Source of the DNA: Bradyrhizobium iriomotense
GTDB taxonomy: Bacteria > Pseudomonadota > Alphaproteobacteria > Rhizobiales > Xanthobacteraceae
DNA: 64,000 nucleotides
Reading direction: 5' to 3'
Assembly (NCBI RefSeq): GCF_030160715.1
Contig: NZ_BSOW01000009.1
Location: 211,748-275,747 of the forward strand
A program made the position numbers and the translations under genes. Positions 51,661 through 59,597 of the stretch are shown here, in pieces. Below the pieces are notes generated by a model. That model was not told the origin of the DNA and made no database searches. It worked only from the letters and a program-made list of their open reading frames with translations. Position 1 is the first letter of the stretch. Each line of letters starts with the position of its first letter.

Positions 51661-52375
51661 GATTATCCTCCTAAGAACATGAAGCAGCGCCGGTTGTCTC
51701 GGCCACTGGCGAGGCCAGTGGCGATGCCCGAAGCTCTTTGGGTCCTGTAGGCCGCTCTTGACCTCGCTCCACGCTGCCTTCGACCGTCGCCTGAGCCGCC
51801 TTGCATCGCGCTTCGTTCGTCAACCTCCTGAAACACCACGGTTGGGAGCAGTCTCCATTCCCGCTCGCGGCGGCCGGGTTGCTCGTATCGTATGCCCCGA
51901 GCAGAACGACGTGTGCGGGTCAACGGCGGGTTGATCTAAGTCAAAGGCGCCGACTGTGAAATATGGACGTTCTTCTGACTGTTCCAAAAATCCTGTGCGA
52001 CCCGGGACGTATAGAGCCATAGTCATATCGCCACGTCGCCGCCCATGACGGAAAGCCGTTGGTCGATCCCGTCCCGGAAGGCTTTCAAATTTTGCCCGTT
52101 AGTGTTTCCGCATAGCGTCGCAGGCGGCCTCGGCGAAGGTTTTGAAGGGCGAGCCGAAGATCCTGATCGCGCCGCGACTCTGGTAAATGCGACGTTATGA
52201 CGCGACATACCCGGGACTCCCGTGAAAGCCGGGCCCGGTCCGACTTTCAAAGCTGATCATAAACGAAAGCCGTCGCTGCTCGCGCTCCATATTTCCATGC
52301 GCTCGACGGTACGGTGGAATCGCAGGGACACAAGGCCAGTCGCTCACTACGGGCAGCCAGCCACAGTGCAGCCAA
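51661..52375. other. 715-bp region without a convincing gene, containing a FixK-type box
   Basis: Several frames of 60-90 codons exist on the minus strand, but they overlap each other and lack ribosome sites. One minus-strand stretch near 52090-52200 (reading IRIFGSPFKTFAEAACDAMRKH) looks protein-like and may be a gene relic. A 9-bp hairpin (GCCACTGGC/GCCAGTGGC, 51702-51722) lies upstream of the 164-residue protein gene. Confidence 0.45.
51931..51944. promoter_or_regulatory. FixK/FNR-type binding box
   Basis: TTGATCTAAGTCAA is an exact match to the palindromic TTGA-N6-TCAA consensus of FixK2/FNR regulators, which activate genes under low oxygen in Bradyrhizobium. The nearest minus-strand start, that of the 164-residue protein, is 271 bp away, so the regulated transcript may have a long leader or may be the relic gene beside it. 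Confidence 0.5.
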
Positions 52376-52564
52376 TCAATCCTCGTCTCCCGTCCGGCGC
52401 GGTGGCCGCAGCCCCGAAGAATTGAGCCAGCGTTCCACCTTCAATCTAGCTTCCAATTCCAACGCCTTCCAAAGCAACTCATCGCGTTTCTTGCCCAAAG
52501 GCAGTTTTTCAGCAGCCGCGAACAACTCTGCGATTTCAGGAGGCAACTCCGACGTCCCTGCCAT
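52376..52564 (-). CDS. Small hypothetical protein (62 residues)
   Basis: The product MAGTSELPPEIAELFAAAEKLPLGKKRDELLWKALELEARLK... is a plausible two-helix soluble protein with a basic tail. A CGGAG site lies upstream. The 'PLGKKRDELLWKALELEA' helix recalls short rhizobial conserved proteins; no function is known. Confidence 0.6.
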   Translation of the reverse strand: MAGTSELPPEIAELFAAAEKLPLGKKRDELLWKALELEARLKVERWLNSSGLRPPRRTGDED

Positions 52565-52922
52565 CACTCCGTCCCTGCCGGGATGTTGAGCTCTCATTTC
52601 AAAGCATTGCGGCACTCGGGGCTAGTGTACTTTGGGGCATAAGCAACCGGGGTGGGCGATATGCTTGCGGGTTGCGCATGCGAGCTTGGTCGCCTTACCT
52701 CATTTCGAACTCCTTGATCACCCATCTCCGCCGGGTGACGGACACCGCTCCGGCTATCCTCGGCTTGATCTACAAGTCCGGGGAATCAACGATAACGAGC
52801 GAGAATGAGGCTTATCGATACTGATCGCGGGTCCCGTGGGCGCACATTTCCACTGCGCGTTTCCCAGGCGAGGCAGGTCCAAACTTGCCGAAATTTGCCA
52901 CAGGGAAAACAACCGCCCGACC
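52565..52922. other. 358-bp region, nothing recognised
   Basis: There is no ribosome-site-supported frame, hairpin with a T-run, tRNA or repeat that I can identify. Confidence 0.4.
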
Positions 52923-53456
52923 TCATTTCTTTGCGGGCTGTCGCCAACCAGACCTCGGTGCTCTCCAGGGGACCACCCGAGGAACCCAGCGGCGGACGTT
53001 CGCGCAATATGCCTCGTACTCTGAACCAAACGTGCTCCGCAGAGTCGGCTCTTCATAGGCAACGACGAACAGGTGGAAGAAGAGCCAGAGCAGTGCGCCC
53101 CACAGAACGAGGCGCCAATCGCCAAACAACACAGCCTGACCAAGGATGATTGCGACGACGGCGAGGTAGATCGGATTGCGCACATGCCGGTAGAGACCTG
53201 TGACCACCAGGTTCTTGGGTGGCGCAACGGGCGCAGGTGTGCCTAGGCCTTGAAGCGCAAATCGTGCAAAGGAGTCCACGAGTCCGGGCAAACCGACCAG
53301 GATGAGGAGGACGCCGACTGAGCGTCCGCCCTCAAGGCCGAAAAAAGCGGGCCTGAACTCCCAGCGGGTCATAGACCACGGGATCAGCCCTGCGAGCACA
53401 CACGGCGCAACCACAAAGAATAGCGCAGAGCCCAAGACGGCACTCACCCTTTGCAT
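52923..53456 (-). CDS. Isoprenylcysteine carboxyl methyltransferase (ICMT)-family membrane protein
   Basis: A 177-residue protein with about four to five membrane segments. NLVVTGLYRHVRNPIYLAVVAIILGQAVLFG is the hallmark [VT]xGxYxxVRNPxY motif of ICMT/PEMT/NnrU-type methyltransferases, and YEEPTLRSTFGSEYEAYCANVRRWVPR is the matching C-terminal block. Bacterial members methylate lipids or unknown hydrophobic thiols/carboxylates at the membrane. The ATG follows GGAGGTGACC. It is the last gene of the ECF sigma operon and overlaps the preceding frame. Confidence 0.9.
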   Translation of the reverse strand: MQRVSAVLGSALFFVVAPCVLAGLIPWSMTRWEFRPAFFGLEGGRSVGVLLILVGLPGLVDSFARFALQGLGTPAPVAPPKNLVVTGLYRHVRNPIYLAVVAIILGQAVLFGDWRLVLWGALLWLFFHLFVVAYEEPTLRSTFGSEYEAYCANVRRWVPRVVPWRAPRSGWRQPAKK

Positions 53457-53733
53457 GGTCACCTCCTGATGCTTTCGCTGGCGGCGCTATTGAAAGAGCA
53501 TCTGTTGAATCGCGATGGCCTTGCGAAAGCGTCTCGACCAGGCCCACAGTCCAGCACATCGGGCATCCGCGTAACGCGACGAGGGCGGCAACGCCCGCGC
53601 CCAAGGATAGCCAAGGGTGCGCGGTCTGGTGGACGATGGCCCAAGCGAGAAGCGCCGCCGCAGCCGCGCCGCGCATCAGGTGTGCACCCAGGAAAGCGCT
53701 CCCGAACATGCCGACTCCACGAAAGTAATTCAT
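53332..53733 (-). CDS. CPxC-containing small membrane protein (DUF2892-like), 3' end overlapping the next gene
   Basis: The first 90 residues look real: GVGMFGSAFLGAHLMRGAAAAALLAWAIV and LSLGAGVAALVALRGCPMCWTVGLVETL give two membrane segments and a CPMC motif. It starts four bases inside the sigma-factor stop (ATGA). The last 40 residues overlap the ICMT gene by 125 bp and look unlike a protein end, so an indel may have removed the original stop. The CPxC motif parallels the first gene of the operon. Confidence 0.6.
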   Translation of the reverse strand: MNYFRGVGMFGSAFLGAHLMRGAAAAALLAWAIVHQTAHPWLSLGAGVAALVALRGCPMCWTVGLVETLSQGHRDSTDALSIAPPAKASGGDHAKGECRLGLCAILCGCAVCARRADPVVYDPLGVQARFFRP

Positions 53734-54284
53734 GTGCTCTCTCGTCCGCTGTCCTTTGTGCCGAGCAGGTATTCGCGCACCAATGCGCGGGCGCGGCGCA
53801 GGCGGCTTTTGGCCGCTTCACGCGTCACGCCGAGCCGCCGGGCGATCTCCCCAATCGTCAGATCTTCGAGATCGCGCAGCAGCAGCACTTCGCGATGCGA
53901 GGGCGAAAGCGACTCGATCGCGTTGACCAAGTCTATGCGTAACTCGTCCGGCGGGACCTTTGCGAGCTCGCGTGACTCTTCCAGGCTGGCGAGCTCCTCG
54001 ACTCCGCGCATCAGCATAAGCGCCGGCAGCATGCAAAGGCGCGCGATGACGGTTAGCAGCCAGCCAGCGAGTGCGGCTGGACTGCGGATCGTGCCCACTC
54101 GCCGGTACACGACGATGAGTGCTTCTTGCACCACATCCTCGATGACAGAGGCGCGGTAGCAAAGGCGCCGGGCGTAGCGTCGAATGTCCGGCTGCAGCGC
54201 GACCAAGAGCTGTGTGAGCGCGTGCCGGTCGCCCGACTGTGCCGCGAGCAAGAGATCGTCTGATACGCGCGCCAAGACGGTCAC
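53730..54284 (-). CDS. ECF-family RNA polymerase sigma factor
   Basis: A 184-residue sigma-70-family protein. Region 2 is IRRYARRLCYRASVIEDVVQEALIVVYRRVGTIR, and region 4 is LSPSHREVLLLRDLEDLTIGEIARRLGVTREAAKSRLRRARALVREYL. It starts at GTG within the stop of the preceding gene (GTGA) and its own stop overlaps the next ATG, so all four genes are coupled. No classical anti-sigma gene is present. The two CPxC membrane proteins on either side are candidates to control it, perhaps by redox. Confidence 0.9.
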   Translation of the reverse strand: MTVLARVSDDLLLAAQSGDRHALTQLLVALQPDIRRYARRLCYRASVIEDVVQEALIVVYRRVGTIRSPAALAGWLLTVIARLCMLPALMLMRGVEELASLEESRELAKVPPDELRIDLVNAIESLSPSHREVLLLRDLEDLTIGEIARRLGVTREAAKSRLRRARALVREYLLGTKDSGREST

Positions 54285-54487
54285 CCCTTCAGTGGCTCGC
54301 GCCCGGCGACGGCGCAAGCAGGACAGTAGCCGAACACGCCAGTGACCAGCGTCACCACTCCCGCACCGCTGAGCAGTAGCCCAAGCGGCGAAGCGTGCAG
54401 CGCAACCACGCCGCAGACGAGCATCAAGCCCCCGCCGATCAGCCTGGCCGCGCGCTCCCACCCGCCAACGTTCTTCCTATACCACAT
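54281..54487 (-). CDS. DUF2892 (YgaP-like) small membrane protein with CPAC motif
   Basis: A 68-residue protein: MWYRKNVGGWERAARLIGGGLMLVCG, then LGLLLSGAGVVTLVTGVFGYCPACAVAG. The two membrane segments and the GxCPxC motif define DUF2892, found in YgaP sulfurtransferase membrane anchors. The pair of Cys may form a disulfide or bind metal. The ATG follows GGAGC. It is the first gene of the sigma-factor operon. Confidence 0.87.
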   Translation of the reverse strand: MWYRKNVGGWERAARLIGGGLMLVCGVVALHASPLGLLLSGAGVVTLVTGVFGYCPACAVAGREPLKG

Positions 54488-54954
54488 GGTTCTGTGCTCC
54501 GGTTCGTGACACGCCGCTATGGCGCATTCATCCAGACAAGAGGGCGCAAACCCGGCGCCGGGGTCGCGGCCCAAAAAATAATTTGAGGGGGGGCAGCTTC
54601 AGCAGGCTGGCGTGGGCGTCGGGCGCGGGCCCCGCGAAATTCGGAAGGTGGCCGCCCATGAGGCGTAGCGCAAAATCGCAGTCTGTCGCAGGTCATCCGG
54701 CCGGATCGCATCGGCGGGCCGCTGCATCAGCAGTAGTGCCCATCTTCATCGGCCGTGGTGCCCGTTTCAGCCCTTCGATTCCATCCAAGTTAAGTGCTTA
54801 TTCGATTTCGATAGGTCCGAATTGGGTCAATCGCGTCGCTTTAGTCCTCTCGTGATGACTTCCGGTCAGCTCCGATGTCCTCAGTGCCCATCGCAAGGTC
54901 TCGAACGGGCCAGACGCGGTCATTCCGGGACGCCAGCTATTCGGTAAGCTCGCC
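54488..54954. other. 467-bp region upstream of the ECF operon
   Basis: No gene is recognised. The right part should include the ECF operon promoter. AT content rises around 54780-54830, unlike the surroundings. Confidence 0.4.
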
Positions 54955-55110
54955 CTAGTTTCTTGAGCCGCTGCTGACGACGCGCGCTCTGTTGCGGATC
55001 AGGTAATCTATCAGATCGAAGACCTGCGGAGCGATGGAGACGAGAGTCGTCCCGCGATGCAGATCGCGCCGATCAGTGTCGAATGCGTACTCCTCGAAGA
55101 GATAACGCAA
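54955..55110 (-). pseudogene. Relic of an OmpR-type winged-helix regulator (N-terminal fragment)
   Basis: An in-frame stretch of 51 residues from a TTG codon reads LRYLFEEYAFDTDRRDLHRG, then LVSIAPQVFDLIDYLIRNRARVVS, before diverging (SGSRN) and stopping. This is the start of the winged-helix domain seen in Bradyrhizobium regulators fused to adenylate cyclase or TPR domains, which usually begin M-RYxFxxYxLDTxRREL. All downstream domains are missing, so it is a decayed gene end. Confidence 0.75.
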
Positions 55111-55539
55111 GCCGCTGATCCCTCAGGCTGCCTCCGATCGCAGGGAGGCTCTCAAGTATCGCCAGGAGTCCAAAGAATAAGCCGCCGGTGAGGGAAATGT
55201 AAGCCGAACGTCAAGCCTGTCCTCTCATGCCTCGGCGTTCTCCTGTCGATGTCCGCATCGGGTCGCGCGCAGGCGCTTCGTTCTCGAACCTTCCGTTTGG
55301 AAGGTGAGGCGACGAGACCGGGCGTGTCGGGCACAAGTGCGGAGTGATCGAACGGCTTTCGCCCCGATGATGGCATTCTGCCAGTGATTTGCCCGACGTG
55401 TCAAACGATTTCGCAAAAAACGAACGACGTCATGCCGCCGCCGTCGACTCCTTTGCATGGGGTTGTTTTTGATATTTTGCTCACGACCTGTCTTTGATGG
55501 CGATGGCGCAGCAAGACCAACGCCGGAACGGGGGAAACC
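55111..55539. repeat. Region with probable Bradyrhizobium dispersed intergenic repeat
   Basis: From about 55370 (CTGCCAGTGATTTGCCCGAC) to about 55485 (GCATGGGGTTGTTTTTGAT) the sequence resembles a block I remember from many Bradyrhizobium intergenic regions, often near cyclase/winged-helix genes. This is from memory, not a search. The end carries the promoter and GGGGGAAA ribosome site of the permease gene. Confidence 0.4.
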
Positions 55540-56847
55540 ATGTCGGCGACAAGTCCTGGACAAGACGGCTATTTTACGCAGTGGAGGCTGAAGACCTCCG
55601 GTGTGATCCTGCCCGAGGAAAGGCTGCCCTGGGGCCAGACCATCATCGCCAGCCTCCAGCACGGCGTCGCGATGTCGGGGGCTACGATCATCGCGCCGCT
55701 GCTGATGGGGTTCGACCCAAATCTCGCGCTGTTCTTTTCCGGCGTCGGCACGCTGATCTTCTTTGTGGTCGTTGCCGGACGCGTGCCGAGCTATCTCGGC
55801 TCAAGCTTCGCCTTCATTGCCGTCGTCATCGCGGCGACCGGCTATTCCGGGCAGGGGCCGAATCCGCATATCGACATTGCGCTCGGCGGCATCGTCGGGG
55901 CCGGCGTGCTCTACGGCATCATTGCGCTGATCGTGATGTGGGCCGGCGTCGGCTGGGTCGAGCGATTGATGCCGCCGGCCGTCACGGGCGCGGTGGTCGC
56001 AGCGATCGGTCTCAATCTCGCGCCGGTGGCCGTGAAGGCCGTGAGCGCGAATCCATTCGACACCTGGGTCGGGCTCTTGACCGTGCTGATCATCGGCCTG
56101 ACTGCGGTTGCAGCTCCGGGATTGTGGCGGCGGCTGCCGGTCATCGTCGGTGCCGTCGGCGGCTATCTCCTCTATCTCCTGCTCGCCAATGGCCTGGGTC
56201 TCGGCAAGCCGGTCGACTTCACCCAACTGGCCGCTGCGCCCTGGATCGGTCTGCCGAAATTCACCACGCCGACTTTCCACGCCGATGCGATTGTCCTGAT
56301 CGCGCCAGTCGCGATCATTCTGGTTGCCGAGAATCTCGGCCACATCAAAGCCATCGGTGTGATGACCGGCCGAAGCCTGGACGGCTATCTCGGTCGCGCG
56401 TTCCTCGGCGACAGCCTTGCCACGATCGTCTCGGCCTGCGGCGGCGGCACCGGCGTCACGACTTACGCCGAGAACATCGGCGTGATGGCGGCGACGAAGG
56501 TCTATTCGACGCTGTTGTTCGCGGTGACCTCCGTGGTGTCGATCCTGCTCGGCTTCTCGCCGAAATTCGGTGCGCTGATCCTGTCGATCCCAGGTCCCGT
56601 GATCGGCGGCCTGTCGATCGTGCTGTTCGGCCTGATCGCCGCCATGGCCGGGCGGATCTGGGTCGAGAACAAGGTCGACTTCTCCGATCCGCGCAATTTG
56701 ATCACGGTCGCGGTGGCGCTCACCGCCGGCGCCGGCGATCTCACGCTGAAGTTCGGCGCCTTCACGATAGGCGGCATCGGCACCGCGACCTTCGGCGCGA
56801 TCATCCTCTATCAGATCCTCGGACGAAGCAGCGCGACGAATGCCTGA
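55540..56847 (+). CDS. Uracil/xanthine permease (nucleobase:cation symporter-2, UraA/RutG-like)
   Basis: A 435-residue inner-membrane transporter with about 14 helices. GQTIIASLQHGVAMSGATIIAPLLMGFDPNLALFFSGVGTLIF is the typical NCS2 start with the conserved Q-H motif. APVAIILVAENLGHIKAIGVMTG contains the substrate-site Glu in VAENLGH, and GGGTGVTTYAENIGVMAATK is the NxG-type signature of uracil permeases, so uracil or another pyrimidine is favoured over purines. The ATG follows GGGGGAAACC. A faint similarity of the leader to purine-type riboswitches was considered but not supported. Confidence 0.93.
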   Translation: MSATSPGQDGYFTQWRLKTSGVILPEERLPWGQTIIASLQHGVAMSGATIIAPLLMGFDPNLALFFSGVGTLIFFVVVAGRVPSYLGSSFAFIAVVIAATGYSGQGPNPHIDIALGGIVGAGVLYGIIALIVMWAGVGWVERLMPPAVTGAVVAAIGLNLAPVAVKAVSANPFDTWVGLLTVLIIGLTAVAAPGLWRRLPVIVGAVGGYLLYLLLANGLGLGKPVDFTQLAAAPWIGLPKFTTPTFHADAIVLIAPVAIILVAENLGHIKAIGVMTGRSLDGYLGRAFLGDSLATIVSACGGGTGVTTYAENIGVMAATKVYSTLLFAVTSVVSILLGFSPKFGALILSIPGPVIGGLSIVLFGLIAAMAGRIWVENKVDFSDPRNLITVAVALTAGAGDLTLKFGAFTIGGIGTATFGAIILYQILGRSSATNA

Positions 56848-56860
56848 CCGGTTCGGTCAG
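56844..56860. terminator. Hairpin overlapping two convergent stop codons
   Basis: CTGACCG-GTT-CGGTCAG, a perfect 7-bp stem with a 3-nt loop, covers the permease TGA and the stop of the convergent small gene. It probably ends both transcripts. Confidence 0.6.
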
Positions 56861-57102
56861 TCCGCTAGCGCAGGCAGCTCCAGCGCGATCACGCCGTCGC
56901 CCGCGCTGGCAGCCCTGATGCTGTCGCGCGCCACCGATTCGATGGCAGGCCATCGTTCGCGGAACAGGGCCGATGCGTCATGGAAGTTCTCAGCATCGAC
57001 CCTGACACAGCACGCCCGCCGTCTGCCGCCATCTGCGATCTGGAAGGAAAATGTGAAGCCGACGCGCTCCTTGTCGCCAACAATCGCCCGTTGTTCTCGC
57101 AT
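56857..57102 (-). CDS. Small hypothetical protein (81 residues)
   Basis: The product MREQRAIVGDKERVGFTFSFQIADGGRRRACCVRVDAENFHDASALFRERWPAIE... is a compact alpha/beta-looking soluble protein with a vicinal Cys pair. CAGGGG precedes the ATG. No family is recognised. It is convergent with the permease gene. Confidence 0.6.
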   Translation of the reverse strand: MREQRAIVGDKERVGFTFSFQIADGGRRRACCVRVDAENFHDASALFRERWPAIESVARDSIRAASAGDGVIALELPALAD

Positions 57103-57331
57103 CAGTGTCCCCTGATGGTGCATTGCCCGGGCACCTTGCGTTTCCGATTTGGTATTTCCTGCGGCGCGATTGTGGCGCGGCGCAAATAGGTTTGCAGTGT
57201 TGCAAACATCTGACACTTTGCGTGAAGACGCAGCTCGCAGCCGAGGCATGGTCCAAGGCTCACGCTTCCAAGTTGCGCGCCGGATGATTACGATTCAGGC
57301 AGCGCGGGTGCGCAAGGCTTGGGAACTCGCT

Positions 57332-58423
57332 ATGGAAGCAAGGCGTGGCATCATCGCGATGGTCGTCGGCATCGTCCTGACGGCCGCGGTCAGCGTTGGC
57401 CTTACATCTGCCGCGAAAGCGCAGCAGGTCGCGCTCACAGCGACGCAGTCAAAGGCACTCGATGCCTACAACGATGCCTTGAGCCGCTTCAAGGCGATCC
57501 TCGCCGAGCGCCGCCGCCAGGTCGACGCGCATGAGCCGCTTCCGAACCTGCCGGGGCAAGCCCTTTACCTGGCGCGCGTCGACGTCATGAGCACCTACAA
57601 GGATCTCACCGATGCGCTTCCGTCCCGCATCGGGCGGCCCAACAAATACGAGGTCCCGCCGGCCTATTTCGACGCCGATATCGAACCGCTGATCGACGAG
57701 TACAGAAGCCTCTTCGACGTCATGGAGGCGCCGCCCGCGAACGCGCAGGCCTCAACGACCCCGTTCAAGGACGTCGCCGATCTCGGCATCGCGATCGCGC
57801 GGGCGAAGGGGCTCGATGCGCGGCAGGCGGACCCGGCCGGCCGCATCAGCCTGGGGCTGTTCTTCGCCGAGACCAACGGCAAGCAGAATGTCGGCAACGG
57901 GCGCTCCAACACCTATATCGGCAGCTTTCAGACGGGCCCGTCCGAGGACCGCAATGGAAGGAAGCGATGGCAGGCGATCAAGCCGTCCATGGCCTCACTT
58001 GATCCAAAACTGATCGCGCGCGACGACAAGGAGGAGGCGCGCATCGGCAGCCTCGACCATCGGCTCAACCACTGGACCGCGGTGCGTGACGGCCTGATGA
58101 ACGCCCACGCCGATCTCTTCGCGCAGATACCCGAGATCGTGAAGACGCTGCCGGACCCGATCGATCAGATGAAATTCTTCGAGCTCATCCAGATCATCCC
58201 GACCGCGACGCGAGCCGCGCTCAAGTCCGGCAATCTGCTTCAGAGTCGCGTTTCCGACCCGACGGTCATGAAATACTTGCGCAATAACAGCATCTTTGCG
58301 TATGGACGCGCCGACAGGGCAAGAACCTCGGCGAGCGTCCGCGAGATCCTCGATGCGATGTGGCTGTTCAATCAGAAGTTCGAGCGGGCGCAGGCGGAGT
58401 TCGAGCGCGTGCGCACGCGGTGA
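57332..58423 (+). CDS. Exported hypothetical protein, 363 residues, lysozyme-like motif
   Basis: A signal segment (IIAMVVGIVLTAAVSVGLTSAAKAQQ) is followed by helical sequence (LDAYNDALSRFKAILAERRRQ). A central block GRISLGLFFAETNGKQNVGNGRSNTYIGSFQTGPSEDRNGRKRW has the look of a transglycosylase-like active site (Glu in AETNG, then GSFQ). No known family is certain. The start is uncertain; in-frame ATGs lie further upstream, but this one fits the signal peptide. A bidirectional hairpin ends the gene. Confidence 0.75.
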   Translation: MEARRGIIAMVVGIVLTAAVSVGLTSAAKAQQVALTATQSKALDAYNDALSRFKAILAERRRQVDAHEPLPNLPGQALYLARVDVMSTYKDLTDALPSRIGRPNKYEVPPAYFDADIEPLIDEYRSLFDVMEAPPANAQASTTPFKDVADLGIAIARAKGLDARQADPAGRISLGLFFAETNGKQNVGNGRSNTYIGSFQTGPSEDRNGRKRWQAIKPSMASLDPKLIARDDKEEARIGSLDHRLNHWTAVRDGLMNAHADLFAQIPEIVKTLPDPIDQMKFFELIQIIPTATRAALKSGNLLQSRVSDPTVMKYLRNNSIFAYGRADRARTSASVREILDAMWLFNQKFERAQAEFERVRTR

Positions 58424-58442
58424 GGGGCCTTCACCTCACCGC
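58417..58442. terminator. Bidirectional terminator hairpin
   Basis: GCGGTGAGG and CCTCACCGC form a perfect 9-bp stem with an 8-nt loop, covering the stop codons of two convergent genes. Confidence 0.65.
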
Positions 58443-59054
58443 ATCCGCCAGCTTGCTCCATTCGCCGGCGGGGATACGAACGATCAGCTTCGATCCGCCG
58501 GCGCCATCGGGCTTGAACACCGACGCCTCGCCCTCGCGCACGTCGAACCAGTCCTTGCCGAAGGCGTCCATGAGGTTCGGCTTGTGCGAGACGATGACGA
58601 GATTGCCGCCTGCCGGCGGCGACGTGGCTGCGAGCTTGCGCAGCGCCTGGGCGCGGCGGTTGTTCTCATCGGGCGACACCACGAGACCGCCCTCGGTGAC
58701 GTCTGCGGAGGCCGTGACGGTGCCGAAGCCGAGCAGCGTGCCGGTGTCGACCGCGCGCTGGAACGTGCTGGTGATGACCGCGCTGACGGGAATGCCGAGC
58801 CTGTGCATAGCAGCTCCGACCGCCGTGGCCTGCGCACGCCCGTCTTCGGTGAGCTGCCGCTGGGCGGCGACATTTTTCATGTTGAGCGGATCGGTGTCGG
58901 CCTGGTTCGCATGGGTCGGACCGTGGCGGAACACGATAACGTGGCCGCCCTGGCGCACCGTCTCCAGCCATTCGGGCTGCGCTGCCGTCACCGGATTGGC
59001 GGCCAGACCAAGCCACAGGATGAGCAACGCAACAGCAATACGGATGCCAAGCAT
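58431..59054 (-). CDS. Exported histidine phosphatase-family protein (SixA/phosphoglycerate mutase-like)
   Basis: A 207-residue protein with a signal peptide (IAVALLILWLGLAANPVTAAQ). The catalytic RHG is in HVIVFRHGPTHANQ, LTEDGRAQATAVGAAMHRLGIPVSAVITSTFQRAVDTG holds the second Arg, and VIVSHKPNLMDAFG gives the C-terminal catalytic His. The His/Arg set is complete, so phosphatase activity is likely on an extracytoplasmic phosphoester. The ATG follows GGGAGGCGGC. It is convergent with the previous gene. Confidence 0.9.
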   Translation of the reverse strand: MLGIRIAVALLILWLGLAANPVTAAQPEWLETVRQGGHVIVFRHGPTHANQADTDPLNMKNVAAQRQLTEDGRAQATAVGAAMHRLGIPVSAVITSTFQRAVDTGTLLGFGTVTASADVTEGGLVVSPDENNRRAQALRKLAATSPPAGGNLVIVSHKPNLMDAFGKDWFDVREGEASVFKPDGAGGSKLIVRIPAGEWSKLADAVR

Positions 59055-59360
59055 GATGCCGCCTCCCATCGGCCGGGCGCGGGGCCCGGCCGCGCCCGAC
59101 ATATCGCAAGCGCGCCACGCAGGCTTTGCCGACTTCATGAGCTTTTCGTGACGGGCGCTTTGCGACTGATGGAGGAGACGGCGAAGGGGAGGCCGGGTGT
59201 GCCGGCCGACGGGCTCCATCACCCCATCAGGTCAGTTACCCTGACTATCTTTTGGCGTTGCAGTTTCAGCCATTTCTCGTCTAGAAACGCCTCAATGGGC
59301 CTCCCGGCAACGAACCGTCAACGGTTTTGGCCGAGGATTTGTGGCTCAAAGGGTCTGGCA
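59055..59360. other. 306-bp region upstream of the leucine leader
   Basis: No gene is seen. It should contain the leuA promoter and that of the divergent phosphatase gene. A weak hairpin (AACCGT/ACGGTT, 59313-59326) is followed by T residues but is too short to be convincing. Confidence 0.4.
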
Positions 59361-59486
59361 ATGCTGATTCGCGGCCAAAATGACGGGATTTCGGGGGAGG
59401 CGGCTCTGGCCGTCGGCACCGCCGCGTCCCGGCCCGCGATCCTGCCCACCCTCCTTCTTGGCGAGCTCCTTCTTACCTGCCCCTGA
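59361..59486 (+). CDS. Leucine-rich leader peptide of leuA (attenuation peptide candidate)
   Basis: A 41-residue frame whose C-terminus reads ILPTLLLGELLLTCP. Six Leu codons come as two CTC-CTT-CTT runs (59451-59459 and 59466-59474), ten codons or fewer before the stop. The stop codon lies within the left arm of a hairpin ending at 59523. That is the arrangement of ribosome-stalling leaders, in which leucine shortage lets transcription continue into leuA. The start is uncertain: the ATG lacks a ribosome site, while GGGGGAGG (59393-59400) precedes an in-frame CTG. Confidence 0.6.
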   Translation: MLIRGQNDGISGEAALAVGTAASRPAILPTLLLGELLLTCP

Positions 59487-59523
59487 GGGCCGGCTGGGCG
59501 AAACGCGCCTGGGCACTCAGGGG
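59480..59523 (+). promoter_or_regulatory. Attenuator-type hairpin before leuA
   Basis: CCCCTGAG and CTCAGGGG form a perfect 8-bp outer stem, with an inner GGCG/CGCC (59497-59509) giving further pairing. It is followed by TTTGT only. The left arm contains the TGA of the Leu-rich leader. The ribosome's position should decide whether it forms. The short T-tract means termination may be partial or Rho-aided. Confidence 0.55.
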
Positions 59524-59597
59524 TTTGTACGAGATCACCGGACACCTCAAGCGCTCGAGCCAACCGAAGGGCGCACCAGCTTAAAGGAAATTTCGAA

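Noticed and set aside
51820..52026. 68-codon minus-strand frame beside the FixK box
   Set aside because: It contains the FixK palindrome within the frame, lacks a ribosome site, and ends in low-complexity sequence.
55380..55539. Possible xanthine (NMT1) or purine riboswitch before the permease
   Set aside because: The needed conserved pairing could not be laid out, and the region resembles a dispersed repeat instead.
55494..56918. 474-codon frame overlapping the nucleobase permease
   Set aside because: Same-strand shadow with an extreme Arg content. The permease frame is clearly the real one.
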